NCBI RefSeq assembly: GCF_001552155.1
Contig: NZ_BCQQ01000011.1
Span: 18,583-82,582 of the forward strand
Direction of reading: 5' to 3'
DNA from: Actinomadura formosensis NBRC 14204
GTDB taxonomy: Bacteria; Actinomycetota; Actinomycetes; Streptosporangiales; Streptosporangiaceae
DNA length: 64,000 nucleotides
The position numbers and the translations under genes were made by a program. Below are positions 16,658 to 24,863 of the stretch, in pieces (position 1 is the first letter of the stretch; each line of letters starts with the position of its first letter). Under the pieces are notes generated by a model. It was not told the DNA's origin and did no database searches. It worked only from the letters and a program-made list of their open reading frames with translations.

Positions 16658-17264
16658 CTCAGTCCTGTTCCGGGAGGGCCTCGTCAGGCTGCTCACCGAG
16701 GCCGGCCATGACGTCGTCGCCGCGGTTGGGGACAGCGACGCCCTGGAGGCGGCCGTCGGCGAGCACCGTCCCGACCTGGCCGTCATCGACATCCGGATGC
16801 CGCCCACGATGACCGACGACGGGGCCCGCGCGGCACGCCGCCTCCGGCCGGCCGTACCCGTGGTACTGCTGTCCCAGCACATCGAGACCCGCCACTCGGT
16901 GTCGCTGGTGACGTCCGGCGGTTTCGGCTATCTCCTCAAGGACCGGGTGCTCCGCGTCGACGACTTCCTGGACGCCCTGCACCGCGTCGCCGACGGCGGC
17001 TCCGCGCTCGACCCGCAGGTCGTCGGCGCCCTCCTCGCCCCCGCCCAGCGGCGGGACGCGCTGTCGGCCCTCACCGAACGGGAACACGACGTGCTCGCCC
17101 TCGTCGCGGAGGGCCACTCCAACGCGGGCGTGGCCGCCCGGCTGCACCTCGCCGAGCGGACCGTCGAGACCCACATGCGCGGTATCTTCCAGAAGCTCGG
17201 CATCACCGACACCGGTGACCGGCACCGCCGCGTCCTGGCCGTCCTCGCCTATGTCTCCCGCTAG
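16635..17264 (+). CDS. LuxR/NarL-family response regulator
   Basis: A 209-residue partner of the preceding kinase. The receiver domain has Asp7/Asp8 (VVADDSVLF), phospho-acceptor Asp52 (VIDIRMP) and Lys102 (LLKDRV). The C-terminal LuxR helix-turn-helix is LTEREHDVLALVAEGHSNAG then RLHLAERTVETHMRGIFQKL (residues ~146-188). It should bind DNA when phosphorylated; targets are unknown, and the small divergent membrane gene at 14286 is one candidate. Its TAG overlaps the stop of the convergent XRE gene. Confidence 0.93.
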   Translation: MRIVVADDSVLFREGLVRLLTEAGHDVVAAVGDSDALEAAVGEHRPDLAVIDIRMPPTMTDDGARAARRLRPAVPVVLLSQHIETRHSVSLVTSGGFGYLLKDRVLRVDDFLDALHRVADGGSALDPQVVGALLAPAQRRDALSALTEREHDVLALVAEGHSNAGVAARLHLAERTVETHMRGIFQKLGITDTGDRHRRVLAVLAYVSR

Positions 17265-17707
17265 GCGCGGCGGGTGCGGTCGGCCGCCGCGGCGGCGAGG
17301 ATCATCTCGTCGACGACCCGGCGGGTCTGCGGGGACAGGTCGACGAGGGCGCGCAGCACCTCCGGGCGGATGACGCCCTGCTCGACGTCGCGGCGCAGCG
17401 CCTTGATCGTGAGGTCGTCGCCGATGGGGTCGGACTCGCCGGCGAAGCCGAAGTAGCCGATCGGCACGCCGAAGAACGTGGCGAGCGCGGTCAGCGTCTT
17501 CAACTGCGGGTTCTCCTGCCGTCCGGTGCGCAGTTTCCAGACGGTGGTGGACGAGATGTCCTCACCGGTGGCACGCGCGATGGTGGCGGCCGTCTCCACG
17601 TTGTTGCGCGGCGGCCCGGCGTCCGCCGGCCACAGGTTCTGGATCAGCCACTCGACCTTCTCGGCCAGGGACGCCCCCGGCGACACTCCGTCGGCCTGCT
17701 CCCGCAT
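17261..17707 (-). CDS. XRE-family helix-turn-helix regulator
   Basis: A 148-residue DNA-binding protein. The helix-turn-helix region is TAATIARATGEDISSTTVWK then LRTGRQENPQLKTLTALATFF (residues ~43-85). A helical region (LTIKALRRDVEQGVIRPEVL) and a C-terminal helix ending DEMILAAAAADRTRRA follow. The layout resembles small actinobacterial regulators of the EspR type, but I cannot assign a target. I chose ATG 17707, with GGGGAGGGG just upstream; ATG 17722 is in frame but overlaps that site. It converges with the response regulator, and the stops overlap by two bases. Confidence 0.82.
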   Translation of the reverse strand: MREQADGVSPGASLAEKVEWLIQNLWPADAGPPRNNVETAATIARATGEDISSTTVWKLRTGRQENPQLKTLTALATFFGVPIGYFGFAGESDPIGDDLTIKALRRDVEQGVIRPEVLRALVDLSPQTRRVVDEMILAAAAADRTRRA

Positions 17708-17793
17708 GATGCCCCTCCCCATGGCCAGTGATTTTAGTTGACCATATCCGCGCTCGTCAGCCAAGGGCACGCTCTGGCGTAGCGCGATCCCGG

Positions 17794-18432
17794 CTACTGC
17801 GGGACGTCCCGGGTGAAGGGGCGCAGCCGGATCACGATGTCGAGGAGGATGAGGCCCAGCGCGAGGCTGAACAGGACGTCGGTCAGCCAGTGGTAATCGG
17901 TCAGCGTGAGGCCCGCCCCGGCGATGAATCCCGTCACCACCGCGAGGTTGCGCCGGCGGAGCGGCGTGAAGGGACCGCGAAGGGCCGGGAGCGCCACGAC
18001 CAGCAGCTCGAAGATCATCCACTCCAGCACGAACCCGTTGAGCGTGTGCCCGGACGGATAGGCGGTCCCCCCGTGGAACAGCACATCGGTGTTGCTGATC
18101 GGGAACGTCCGGGGGATGACCGCCTTGAGCCCGAGCTGCAGCCCCGACAGGACGATGACGATCGCCGCCGCCATGAGCGGGTAGCGCAGCGAGCGGGCCC
18201 GGAGCGCGGCGAGGCCGGCCAGCGGGCCGATGATGTACAGCAGGTCCCCGCGTTGGCCGAACTTGGCGCACACGTACACGAGGTCGAACCATCCGCCTTG
18301 CACATACGCGTCGTTGAAGCGGTGCACGACGCCGTCGAGATGCCTGAGCGGACCGTTCAGCAGCACGTCCACCGTGACCAGCACCATGATCGCCATCAGC
18401 AGCGCGTACCAGCTCTTCGATCCCCACCGCAC
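17794..18432 (-). CDS. PAP2-superfamily membrane phosphatase
   Basis: A 212-residue integral membrane protein with six predicted helices and the three phosphatase motifs: KAVIPRTFP (motif 1, near residue 103), AYPSGHT (motif 2, near 124) and TLTDYHWLTDVL (motif 3, His near 182). Members dephosphorylate phosphatidic acid, undecaprenyl pyrophosphate or similar lipid phosphates; the substrate here is not known. The start is a GTG at 18432. It follows the alcohol dehydrogenase by 39 bp on the same strand and may be co-transcribed. Confidence 0.87.
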   Translation of the reverse strand: MRWGSKSWYALLMAIMVLVTVDVLLNGPLRHLDGVVHRFNDAYVQGGWFDLVYVCAKFGQRGDLLYIIGPLAGLAALRARSLRYPLMAAAIVIVLSGLQLGLKAVIPRTFPISNTDVLFHGGTAYPSGHTLNGFVLEWMIFELLVVALPALRGPFTPLRRRNLAVVTGFIAGAGLTLTDYHWLTDVLFSLALGLILLDIVIRLRPFTRDVPQ

Positions 18433-18471
18433 GGGCGTGGCATTCCCCGCCGCCGCCGTTTCCCACCTGTC

Positions 18472-19503
18472 TCAGGGCGTGAGGATGGCGCGCCCCCGGA
18501 TCCGTCCGGCGTCCAGGTCGTCGATCGCGGACTGGAAGTCGTCCAGTGCGTATTTCCGCGTGTGCAGGGTGACCGCGCCGCGGGCCGCGAGCGCCATCAG
18601 ATCGCACAGGTCGTTGTAGGACCCGACGAGGTTCCCGATGATGTTGATCTCCGCGGAGATGATGTCGATCGTGGGAACGTCGATGTTCTCGCCGTATCCG
18701 ACCACGTGGTAGTCGCCCGCCTCGCGCAGCATCCGCACGCCTTCCGCGGTCGTGCCGCCCTCGCCGACGAAGTCGACGACCACCTCGGCGCCACCGCCCG
18801 TAAGGTCGAGGACTTCCGCGACATGGTCCCCATCCGCGACCACACCCCGGTCGGCGCCGATCCCGGACGCCAGTTTCACCGCGTCCGGATTCCGGTCGAC
18901 CACGATCAACTCGGCCGGGCTGATCGCCTTGAGCACCTGGACGCCGATGTGCCCGAGGCCGCCGGCCCCGATGACCACGCACCGGTCCCGCGGCGTCAGC
19001 CGCCGCGCCGCCTTCGCCGCCGCGTGGTACGCGGTGAGCCCCGCATCGGCGAATGCGGCCACGTCCGCCGGCTCCAGCCGCCCGTCCAGTTTCACCACGC
19101 TGCGCGCGGACGTCTTCAGATACTCCGCGTATCCCCCGTCGGTGTCGATTCCGGGGAACTTGCCGTGCTCGCAGTGCACGTCGTCTCCCGACCGGCACGC
19201 CCGGCACAGCCCGCATGTGATCAGCGGGTGGACGATCACCTTGTCCCCCTCGGCGACGTTCGTGACCGCCGCCCCGACGGCGTGCACCCACCCGGCGTTC
19301 TCGTGCCCGATCGTGTACGGCAGTTCGACCCCGGACTTCTCGGCCCACTGCCCTTCCAGGATGTGCAGATCCGTCCGGCACACCCCCGCGCCGCCGATCT
19401 TCACCACGACATCGAACGGCCCGTCCACCTCCGGGACGGGAACCTCGCTCATCCGCAGGTCCTCGCCGTACCCGACGACCTGCACAGCCCGCATGCCGCT
19501 CAT
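18472..19503 (-). CDS. Zinc-dependent NAD(P) alcohol dehydrogenase
   Basis: A 343-residue medium-chain dehydrogenase. Catalytic zinc ligands are Cys in GAGVCRTDLHI (near residue 42), His-Glu in TIGHENAGWV and a later Asp/Glu. The structural zinc site is CGLCRACRSGDDVHC. The nucleotide-binding motif is VVIGAGGLGHIGVQVLKA, followed by IVVDRNPDAV, where Asp favours NAD. It is close to AdhT-type alcohol dehydrogenases. The start ATG 19503 has GAGGAGGG six bases upstream. The substrate cannot be read from sequence. Confidence 0.92.
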   Translation of the reverse strand: MSGMRAVQVVGYGEDLRMSEVPVPEVDGPFDVVVKIGGAGVCRTDLHILEGQWAEKSGVELPYTIGHENAGWVHAVGAAVTNVAEGDKVIVHPLITCGLCRACRSGDDVHCEHGKFPGIDTDGGYAEYLKTSARSVVKLDGRLEPADVAAFADAGLTAYHAAAKAARRLTPRDRCVVIGAGGLGHIGVQVLKAISPAELIVVDRNPDAVKLASGIGADRGVVADGDHVAEVLDLTGGGAEVVVDFVGEGGTTAEGVRMLREAGDYHVVGYGENIDVPTIDIISAEINIIGNLVGSYNDLCDLMALAARGAVTLHTRKYALDDFQSAIDDLDAGRIRGRAILTP

Positions 19504-19609
19504 GGAAGACCCTCCTCGTGGACGTGGGATCGTCCACGAGCCCATACCCGGCCATCCACGGACCGACCCGAGCATCATTCGGCGCCGCGGCCCGCGAACC
19601 CTGAAACAG

Positions 19610-19637
19610 AAAAACCGCAGATCGATGATCTGCGGTT
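19610..19637 (-). terminator. Terminator of the tRNA-Glu unit
   Basis: A perfect 11-bp stem (19613-19623 with 19627-19637, loop GAT) lies just 3' of the downstream tRNA-Glu on the minus strand. It is followed by TTTTT in that direction (the run AAAAA at 19610-19614 on the plus strand). Confidence 0.85.
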
Positions 19638-19644
19638 CCAGGTG

Positions 19645-19717
19645 TACCCCCGAGCGGATTCGAACCGCCGTTACCGCCTTGAGAGGGCGGCGTCCTAGGC
19701 CACTAGACGACGGGGGC
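19645..19717 (-). tRNA. tRNA-Glu (anticodon CTC)
   Basis: A 73-nt cloverleaf read on the minus strand. The acceptor stem is GCCCCCG/CGGGGGT with a G-U first pair and discriminator A. The anticodon arm is CCGCC-CTCTCAA-GGCGG with anticodon CTC, and the T-loop is GGTTCGAATCC. CCA is not encoded. It is identical to the copy at 20229-20301. Confidence 0.97.
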
Positions 19718-19888
19718 CGGACGTTGCGCCCGCGCGTTCTCCGCCCGGGCCTCGCCCAGCTTACCGGACGCCGCCCCCACCTCGAACCAGTTTCGCCCCG
19801 TACGCCCCGCAAGTCCCCCACGACCGGACACCTTGTCCCCCCGTGGCACGACTGCGGCCCTGATATGCCTTCCCACCGGGAGGAGACC

Positions 19889-19945
19889 ATGCGACTGAAG
19901 CCGTTCACGCACACGGCCCCCACAGTTGCACACCCTCCCGCTTGA
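19889..19945 (+). CDS. Possible 18-residue peptide gene
   Basis: ATG 19889 encodes MRLKPFTHTAPTVAHPPA and stops at TGA 19943-19945. An excellent ribosome site, GGGAGGAG, ends about five bases upstream, which is the main support. It lies antisense to the tRNA genes, with no obvious downstream gene on its strand before the tRNA. It could be a leader peptide or a stray match; I do not recognise the peptide. Confidence 0.35.
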   Translation: MRLKPFTHTAPTVAHPPA

Positions 19946-20119
19946 TTACGCACACGGAGACGCTGCGGCGGTTCCCCTACTGGCAAGCCAAAGCCGAGCC
20001 TGAGGTGAATACCGAAAACGGGCGGAGATGAACGCTCCCGCGCGTCCCGAGATCAAAGAACGAAGATCGCGAAACTGGGACGTCGCAGATTAAAGGCCCC
20101 CGTGCGGACCCCAGCCCAC

Positions 20120-20208
20120 GTTCGGGCGAAGCCCGAACACCGGGGGTTCCAGGGGGTCGCCCCCCTGGAAGAAATCGCGGGCCTCGGCGAAATCGAGCGA
20201 AGCTCGAT
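20120..20208 (-). terminator. Three tandem hairpins downstream of tRNA-Glu
   Basis: Stems are GTTCGGGC/GCCCGAAC (20120-20138, loop GAA), TTCCAGGGGG/CCCCCTGGAA (20147-20170, loop TCGC) and ATCGAGC/GCTCGAT (20192-20208, loop GAA). All are perfect. No T-run follows, so they may act together as a terminator or as RNA-processing or stability structures. Confidence 0.5.
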
Positions 20209-20228
20209 GAGCACAAGGCCCCGCCACG

Positions 20229-20301
20229 TACCCCCGAGCGGATTCGAACCGCCGTTACCGCCTTGAGAGGGCGGCGTCCTAGGCCACTAGACGACGGGGG
20301 C
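20229..20301 (-). tRNA. tRNA-Glu (anticodon CTC), second copy
   Basis: The sequence is identical over all 73 nt to the gene at 19645-19717. Identity stops within one or two bases of the gene ends, so this is a gene duplicate rather than a larger repeat. It lies 24 bp downstream of tRNA-Gln on the same strand and is probably processed from the same transcript. Confidence 0.97.
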
Positions 20302-20325
20302 GTGGTCCGCCTTGGGCGGACGCAG

Positions 20326-20397
20326 CTGGGGTACCAGGACTCGAACCTAGACTAAGTGAACCAGAATCACTCGTGCTGCCGATTACACCATACCCCA
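20326..20397 (-). tRNA. tRNA-Gln (anticodon CTG)
   Basis: A 72-nt cloverleaf on the minus strand. The acceptor stem is TGGGGTA/TACCCCA with discriminator G. The anticodon arm is AGTGA-TTCTGGT-TCACT with anticodon CTG, and the T-arm contains GGTTCGAGTCC. It is first in the Gln-Glu-Glu cluster. The window also carries gatCAB, which makes Gln-tRNA in actinobacteria that lack a glutaminyl-tRNA synthetase. Confidence 0.96.
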
Positions 20398-20488
20398 GTG
20401 AGGTACGGGCTCCCGAGCCGTTTCCGGCTGGTCGCTCGCGCCTCGATGAGAATACAGGACCTTGGGACAACGGCCAAAACGATTCCGG

Positions 20489-21127
20489 TCAGCGGCCGAA
20501 GTCGACGGGGCCGATGTGGCGGTGGCCCCACTCGACCAGGGGACGCAGGCGACGCCAGGACGCGCGGATGCGCGCGAGCACCTCGTCCGGGTCCCTCATC
20601 CACGGGTCGGCGGGCCAGCCTTCGTGGGCGTAGAGGGAGCGGTGCCGCAGGAGGTCCAGGCGCGGGTGGTCGGGGGGTGTGCCACGGGGCCGGGTCTTGA
20701 GCCGGTCTCCGGCGATCTCCAGACCGGCGGAGCGGAGGTCGTCCACGATGGTCTGGAGTTCGCGGCCATACGTGTCGGAGCCGACCGCGTCGCGGTAGCG
20801 GCGGAGCTGCCCGGGAGTCGGCGCGTACATGCCGCCGGCGACCATCAGCCCGTCCGCGTCTATCTGGAGGTAGAAGCCCTCGGGGGTGTGTCCGCCCTGG
20901 TGTGTTTTGTAGGGCGACTTGTCCTTGCTGAATCGGACGTCCCGGTACGGGCGGAAGAGTTTGACCGCGCCGAACTCCTCTTCGAGTTCGGCGCACAGCT
21001 CGGTCAAAGGCTCGCGCACGTGGTGTTCGTACGTCTCCTTGTGGGACGTCCAGTAGGGCTTGCTGTTGTCGGCCTGCAAGCCCTCGTAGAACGAGAACGC
21101 CTCGCCGGTGAAGCCGCCGAACGCCAT
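20489..21127 (-). CDS. DUF2461 family protein
   Basis: A 212-residue DUF2461 protein of unknown function. The family pattern is clear: GFTGEAFSFYEGLQADNSKP then YWTSHKETYE near the N-terminus, PYRDVRFSKDKSPYKTHQG near residue 60, and GFYLQIDADGLMVAGGMYAP near residue 85. It follows the FAH-family gene by 3 bp on the same strand, so the two form an operon. The tRNA-Gln gene lies 91 bp downstream. Confidence 0.85.
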   Translation of the reverse strand: MAFGGFTGEAFSFYEGLQADNSKPYWTSHKETYEHHVREPLTELCAELEEEFGAVKLFRPYRDVRFSKDKSPYKTHQGGHTPEGFYLQIDADGLMVAGGMYAPTPGQLRRYRDAVGSDTYGRELQTIVDDLRSAGLEIAGDRLKTRPRGTPPDHPRLDLLRHRSLYAHEGWPADPWMRDPDEVLARIRASWRRLRPLVEWGHRHIGPVDFGR

Positions 21128-21130
21128 GGT

Positions 21131-21898
21131 TCAGTCCCGGGCGACGACGCGGTTGGTGAGGCTGCCGATGCCCTCGATGGTGACGGTCACCTCGTCCCCG
21201 ATCTGCAGGGGGCCGACGCCGGCGGGGGTGCCGGTGAGGATGACGTCGCCGGGCAGCAGCGTCATGACCTGGCTGACGTACTCGACGAGGGCCGGGACGT
21301 CGCGCAGCAGCAGGGACGTGCGGGAGTCCTGGCGGACCTCCCCGTTGACGGCCGTGGAGATCGCCAGGTCGGCGGGGTCGATCTCGGTCTCGATCCACGG
21401 GCCGATGGGGCAGAACGTGTCGAAGCCCTTGGCCCGCGTCCACTGCCCGTCTTTCTGCTGCAGGTCGCGGGCGGTGACGTCGTTGGCGCAGGTGTAGCCG
21501 AGGATGACCTCGGCGGCGCGGGACGCGGGCACCTCGCGGCACATCCGGCCGATGACGACGGCCAGTTCGCCCTCGTGGTCGACGCGCTCGGAGAGCTTCT
21601 GCGGGTAGGCGATCGCCTCGCCGGGGCCGATCACGGCGGTGGACGGCTTGGAGAAGATCACCGGCTCGGCGGGCGGCTCGTCCCCGCCCATCTCGCGGAC
21701 GTGGTCGGCATAGTTCTTCCCGATCGCGATGATCTTGCTGGGCAGGATCGGCGCGAGCAGCCGGACGTCGGTGAGCGGGAGGCGCTGCCCGGTGAACGTC
21801 AGTTCACCGAACGGGTGGGCCGCGATGACGGCGACGGTGTTCTCCTCCACCACGCCGAAGGACATGCCGTCGTCGGTGGAGAACCTGGCGATACGCAT
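21131..21898 (-). CDS. Fumarylacetoacetate hydrolase family protein
   Basis: A 255-residue FAH-family enzyme, likely a 2-hydroxyhepta-2,4-diene-1,7-dioate isomerase, acylpyruvase or oxaloacetate decarboxylase type. Motifs are IAIGKNYADHVREMG (near residue 57), IFSKPSTAVIGPG, and the metal-binding DHEGELAVVIGR (near 106). GYTCANDVTARDLQ, GFDTFCPIGPWI and GDVILTGTPAGVG follow. The reaction cannot be set from sequence. In many actinobacteria this gene sits near gltX and the Gln/Glu tRNA cluster; here the tRNAs are close but gltX is not in the window. Confidence 0.9.
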   Translation of the reverse strand: MRIARFSTDDGMSFGVVEENTVAVIAAHPFGELTFTGQRLPLTDVRLLAPILPSKIIAIGKNYADHVREMGGDEPPAEPVIFSKPSTAVIGPGEAIAYPQKLSERVDHEGELAVVIGRMCREVPASRAAEVILGYTCANDVTARDLQQKDGQWTRAKGFDTFCPIGPWIETEIDPADLAISTAVNGEVRQDSRTSLLLRDVPALVEYVSQVMTLLPGDVILTGTPAGVGPLQIGDEVTVTIEGIGSLTNRVVARD

Positions 21899-21920
21899 GT
21901 TCGAGAGCCTAGTACGCCGT

Positions 21921-23225
21921 TCAGAGGCCGCACGCCTTGCCGTTCAGCTCGCAGCCCTTGGGGGTGGACGCGTGCCCGGCCGCGCCGAACTGGACCTCCC
22001 AGGTGCCGCCGGGCGGGATCGCGGGGGCGCCGTCCAGGTTCTTGATCTCCACCTTCTCGCCGCCGTGGACGAGCCGCGCGCCCCAGATGTTCTTCACGTC
22101 CGCCCCGGGGGCACGGAACGTCAGCTTCCACGTCTTCATCGGGCGGTCGGTGCGGTTGGTGATGACCATCTTGCCCTCGAAGTACCCATCGTCCTGCTGG
22201 ACGAGCTGGTACGTGATCCCCTTGCCCTGCACCAGCGGGCCGATCGGCGCGGTGGTCGCCGGGGGCGGCGTGCCGGGCTGGACGGGCGGTTGCCCCGCCG
22301 CAGGAGCCGTGGCCGGAGGCGTCGCGGGCGCTCCGCCGGGCGAGGGCGTGCCGGACGCCGTCGGGGCCGGCCCGTCCGTCGCACCTCCGGCCGCCGGGGC
22401 GGACGCGGCCGGAGACGCGGGCTTCCCGGCCTTTTCCTCGCCGTCGGAGCCGCGGCCGGCGTACAGCAGTGCCGCGAGCACGGCGGCGGCGAGGAGCACC
22501 ACCGCGACGATCACCGCGATGAGGATCATCGGACGCCGGGACCGCGACACCGGCGCTCCCCCGGACGGCATCGCCGGGGCGGTCGCATCGGGCGCCGGGA
22601 CGGGGGCGGGCATGGGGGCGGGAGCCGGCATCGGGGAGGCGAACGGGGCACCGGCCGGAGAGGCGGTCTCGCCTTCGGCACCGAACTGCGCCGTCCACGG
22701 CGCCTCCGCGGGCTGCTCCGGCGCGGGCTGCTCCGGCACGGGCGGCCGCCCGTCCGGCTGCGGGGGAACGGCGCCCTGCTCGAATGCCGCCGCCTGAGGT
22801 GCGGCGGACGCGGCGGGCTTCTTGATCCGGATGTCGCTGACGGTCACGGACGCCTTGTCCGCGTCGTCCCCGGGCCCGTCCCGGAAGGTCACGCCGGGAT
22901 CGTCCCCGGCCCCGTCGAGGGAGGTCGCTGCCGGATCACCACCGGGAAGGTCCTGGAAGGTCGCCCCCGGCTCGTCCTCCGGCTCGCCCTCGGGGTCGTC
23001 GGCCGGAAGGTCGCGAGAGGTCGCTTCCGGGTCGTCCTCGGGATCGTCGGCGGGGAAGTCCTGGAACGTCACGTCCGCGAGGTCGTCCACGGGTTCGTCG
23101 ACGATGGTCGAATCCGCCGCCGTGCCCGCGTCCGCCGTGGCGGCCTTGCCCGGGACGCGGAACTCGGCGGTCGTCTTGTGGTCCGGGGGCACGTACCCGG
23201 GCTCCTCGCCGCTCAACTCGTCCAC
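21921..23225 (-). CDS. Single-pass membrane protein with acidic repeat tail and C-terminal CBM2-like domain
   Basis: A 434-residue protein of unusual design. Residues ~45-125 are strongly acidic, with a repeating pattern around TFQD(F/L)P..DDP, as in TFQDFPADDP, ATSRDLPADDP, ATFQDLPGGDP and VTFRDGPGDD. A proline-rich linker follows, then a basic stop-transfer (RSRRP) and one membrane helix (MILIAVIVAVVLLAAAVLAALL, ~233-254). A Pro/Ala/Thr linker leads to a ~95-residue end that matches CBM2 style: GKMVITNRTDRPMKTWKLTF, ending CELNGKAC. The charge pattern puts the acidic tail in the cytosol and the binding domain outside. GTG 23225 is very close to GGAGG, so TTG 23216 may be the true start. Confidence 0.7.
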   Translation of the reverse strand: MDELSGEEPGYVPPDHKTTAEFRVPGKAATADAGTAADSTIVDEPVDDLADVTFQDFPADDPEDDPEATSRDLPADDPEGEPEDEPGATFQDLPGGDPAATSLDGAGDDPGVTFRDGPGDDADKASVTVSDIRIKKPAASAAPQAAAFEQGAVPPQPDGRPPVPEQPAPEQPAEAPWTAQFGAEGETASPAGAPFASPMPAPAPMPAPVPAPDATAPAMPSGGAPVSRSRRPMILIAVIVAVVLLAAAVLAALLYAGRGSDGEEKAGKPASPAASAPAAGGATDGPAPTASGTPSPGGAPATPPATAPAAGQPPVQPGTPPPATTAPIGPLVQGKGITYQLVQQDDGYFEGKMVITNRTDRPMKTWKLTFRAPGADVKNIWGARLVHGGEKVEIKNLDGAPAIPPGGTWEVQFGAAGHASTPKGCELNGKACGL

Positions 23226-23304
23226 CCTCCGCTGTCGTCGGTCTCATGGACTCCGACGACGGGCGAGACGGTTCGGTTCGGAGTTCGTACCGGACCGGAA
23301 GGGG

Positions 23305-23676
23305 TCAGCCGGCCGAGGCGGGCTCCAGGCCGCGGCGCGCGGCCTGCCGCAGCTGCCGGTTGAGCATGTCGGTGATGAGCTCGATGGCGTCGGGGGTGGT
23401 GGCGTCCTGGGCGCCGCTGAGCCAGCGGGTGGCCTCGGCCAGCAGATCCTCGGCCGCGTCGCCCGCCGGTCCGGCGTCGGCCATCCGCCCGAGCACGGCG
23501 CCGAGGCGCAGCGCGGCGTCGGCGCATCCGGACTCCGCGGCCCGCCGGTACCAGTCGGCGGCCTGCTGCAGGTCGCCCGCGCGCTCGTACATCTCCCCCA
23601 GGCCGAAGGCGACGTCCACCCAGGTCCCGTCCGTAGGACGCCCAAGGTCCTCGGGGGTCCACGGTCGGACGGACAT
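23305..23676 (-). CDS. Sel1/TPR-like repeat protein
   Basis: A 123-residue protein with two helical repeats of the Sel1 type: AFGLGEMYERAGDLQQAADW then YRRAAESGCADAALRLGAVL (residues ~23-62), plus a helical C-terminus. Such repeats bind other proteins. GGAG is eight bases before ATG 23676. It is 79 bp upstream of the membrane CBM2-like gene on the same strand and probably in its operon, so it may bind that protein's cytosolic tail; this is inference. Confidence 0.7.
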   Translation of the reverse strand: MSVRPWTPEDLGRPTDGTWVDVAFGLGEMYERAGDLQQAADWYRRAAESGCADAALRLGAVLGRMADAGPAGDAAEDLLAEATRWLSGAQDATTPDAIELITDMLNRQLRQAARRGLEPASAG

Positions 23677-23861
23677 ACGATCACTCCGGTGATTCGGGGT
23701 CGGGGGGAGACGGCACGCGGAACACCACGCGTGCCGTGCAGGTCCCCTATAGTGGACGCTTCAACCGAAATCCGCCACTGATTCCGTCGGTTTCAGCGAA
23801 TTTTCTTCGTGACCATACCGATACCAACGGAAACACCCGCGTTCTCGCGAACGATCCGGTG

Positions 23862-24266
23862 TCAGGGCATCCGATGGCGAGCCAGCGCGTCCTCGAAACC
23901 GTCGTGTCCCGCGGTGTAGGACCGCAGCGTGACCGGCGCACCCTTCGCACCGTGCTCCAGCAGGTCCGGGACGGAGCGGGGATCGGGCAGGACGTCGTCG
24001 CCGAGCTGGGCGGAGTCGCACAGGATCGTCCGGACCCCGGGCTCCCCGGAGACGAACTCGCCGAGCAGGAAGCCCTCGGACTCGTTCCAGACGAGGGCCT
24101 GGAGCCCGAGGACGAAGGTCGCGTCCCGCGGGTCGGACGGGTCGAGCCAGACGTTCGAGAGCGGTACCCCGCGCGCCTGCAGCGCGTCGCCGACACGGGT
24201 GATGTAGCCGCGGGTGACATCGACGAAGGGGTCCGAGTGAGGCAGGGGCCGGAGACGGTCGATCAC
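23862..24266 (-). CDS. DUF6292-like protein
   Basis: A 134-residue cytosolic protein that resembles the actinobacterial DUF6292 family, function unknown. Recognisable blocks are RGYITRVGDALQARGVPL, VWLDPSDPRDATFVLGLQAL and VWNESEGFLLGEFVSG. The start is GTG 24266, with GAGAGGG about nine bases upstream. The upstream 150 bp are AT-rich by local standards and probably hold the promoter. The family name is from memory of its pattern. Confidence 0.65.
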   Translation of the reverse strand: MIDRLRPLPHSDPFVDVTRGYITRVGDALQARGVPLSNVWLDPSDPRDATFVLGLQALVWNESEGFLLGEFVSGEPGVRTILCDSAQLGDDVLPDPRSVPDLLEHGAKGAPVTLRSYTAGHDGFEDALARHRMP

Positions 24267-24419
24267 TGTTCATCCCTCTCTTCGGTCTCATACGAAGTAT
24301 GAGGGAAGTTGACCTTGTATGTCCTGTTTCTGGCGAAAAAATTTGCTGAAGGCAGGCCAAACAGCCCCTTTCGCCACATTCCTCCCTTCAATCCCCCTTT
24401 TCTCGCTTGTCGCCGGGGC

Positions 24420-24818
24420 TTACGGCGAAGCGAGCCTGGGCGTGAACTGCGTGACGAGTTGCGGGACGAGCCAGGGCGCGACGACCGCGGCCCCCGCTCC
24501 CGCCGAGCAGAGCACCGTCAGCCGTCCGGGCACCGCGGCCCGCCGGCCCAGCTCGGCCGTGATCAGCATGACCGCGGCCCCGGAGACGGCCACGCGTGCG
24601 GCTCCGGCCCAGGGGTACCGCGCCACGCCCGGTTCGGGAACCGGCGTGAGCTGCACGACCGGCACGGCCCCCGCGCCCGGCTCGTCCGACATGACCGACT
24701 CCACCGCCGGCCGCGCGAAGACGGCCGAGGGGCCCGCCACCGCCGGTCGCTCGACCATGACCGGCCGCTCCGGGGCGCCCGGCATCCCCGCCTCCGCGCC
24801 CATCCGCCTGTCTTCCAC
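24420..24818 (-). CDS. Hypothetical membrane-associated protein
   Basis: A 132-residue protein I do not recognise. The N-terminal ~65 residues are Pro/Ala/Val-rich and look disordered; the rest has two hydrophobic segments (ARVAVSGAAVMLITAEL and LTVLCSAGAGAAVVAPWLVP). The start GTG 24818 is well supported by AAGGAG six bases upstream. It lies 45 bp downstream of the next small membrane gene on the same strand, so they form a two-gene operon. Confidence 0.6.
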   Translation of the reverse strand: MEDRRMGAEAGMPGAPERPVMVERPAVAGPSAVFARPAVESVMSDEPGAGAVPVVQLTPVPEPGVARYPWAGAARVAVSGAAVMLITAELGRRAAVPGRLTVLCSAGAGAAVVAPWLVPQLVTQFTPRLASP

Positions 24819-24863
24819 CTCGAACTCCTTACGGTCAGCGGCCCGCTCCGCGGCGACCGAAGA

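Larger units (their letters stand above)
19718..20228. other. 511-bp spacer between two tRNA-Glu genes
   Basis: This stretch holds a possible 18-codon gene (19889-19945) and three perfect hairpins at 20120-20138, 20147-20170 and 20192-20208. They lie just downstream of the upstream tRNA-Glu on its transcript, so they may process or terminate it. I see no other coding frame. No integrase or recombination signature is present. Confidence 0.6.

Noticed and set aside
19645..20301. Duplicate tRNA-Glu as attachment-site scars of an integrated element
   Set aside because: Both copies are complete, identity ends within about one base of the gene ends, and no integrase or cargo genes lie between them.
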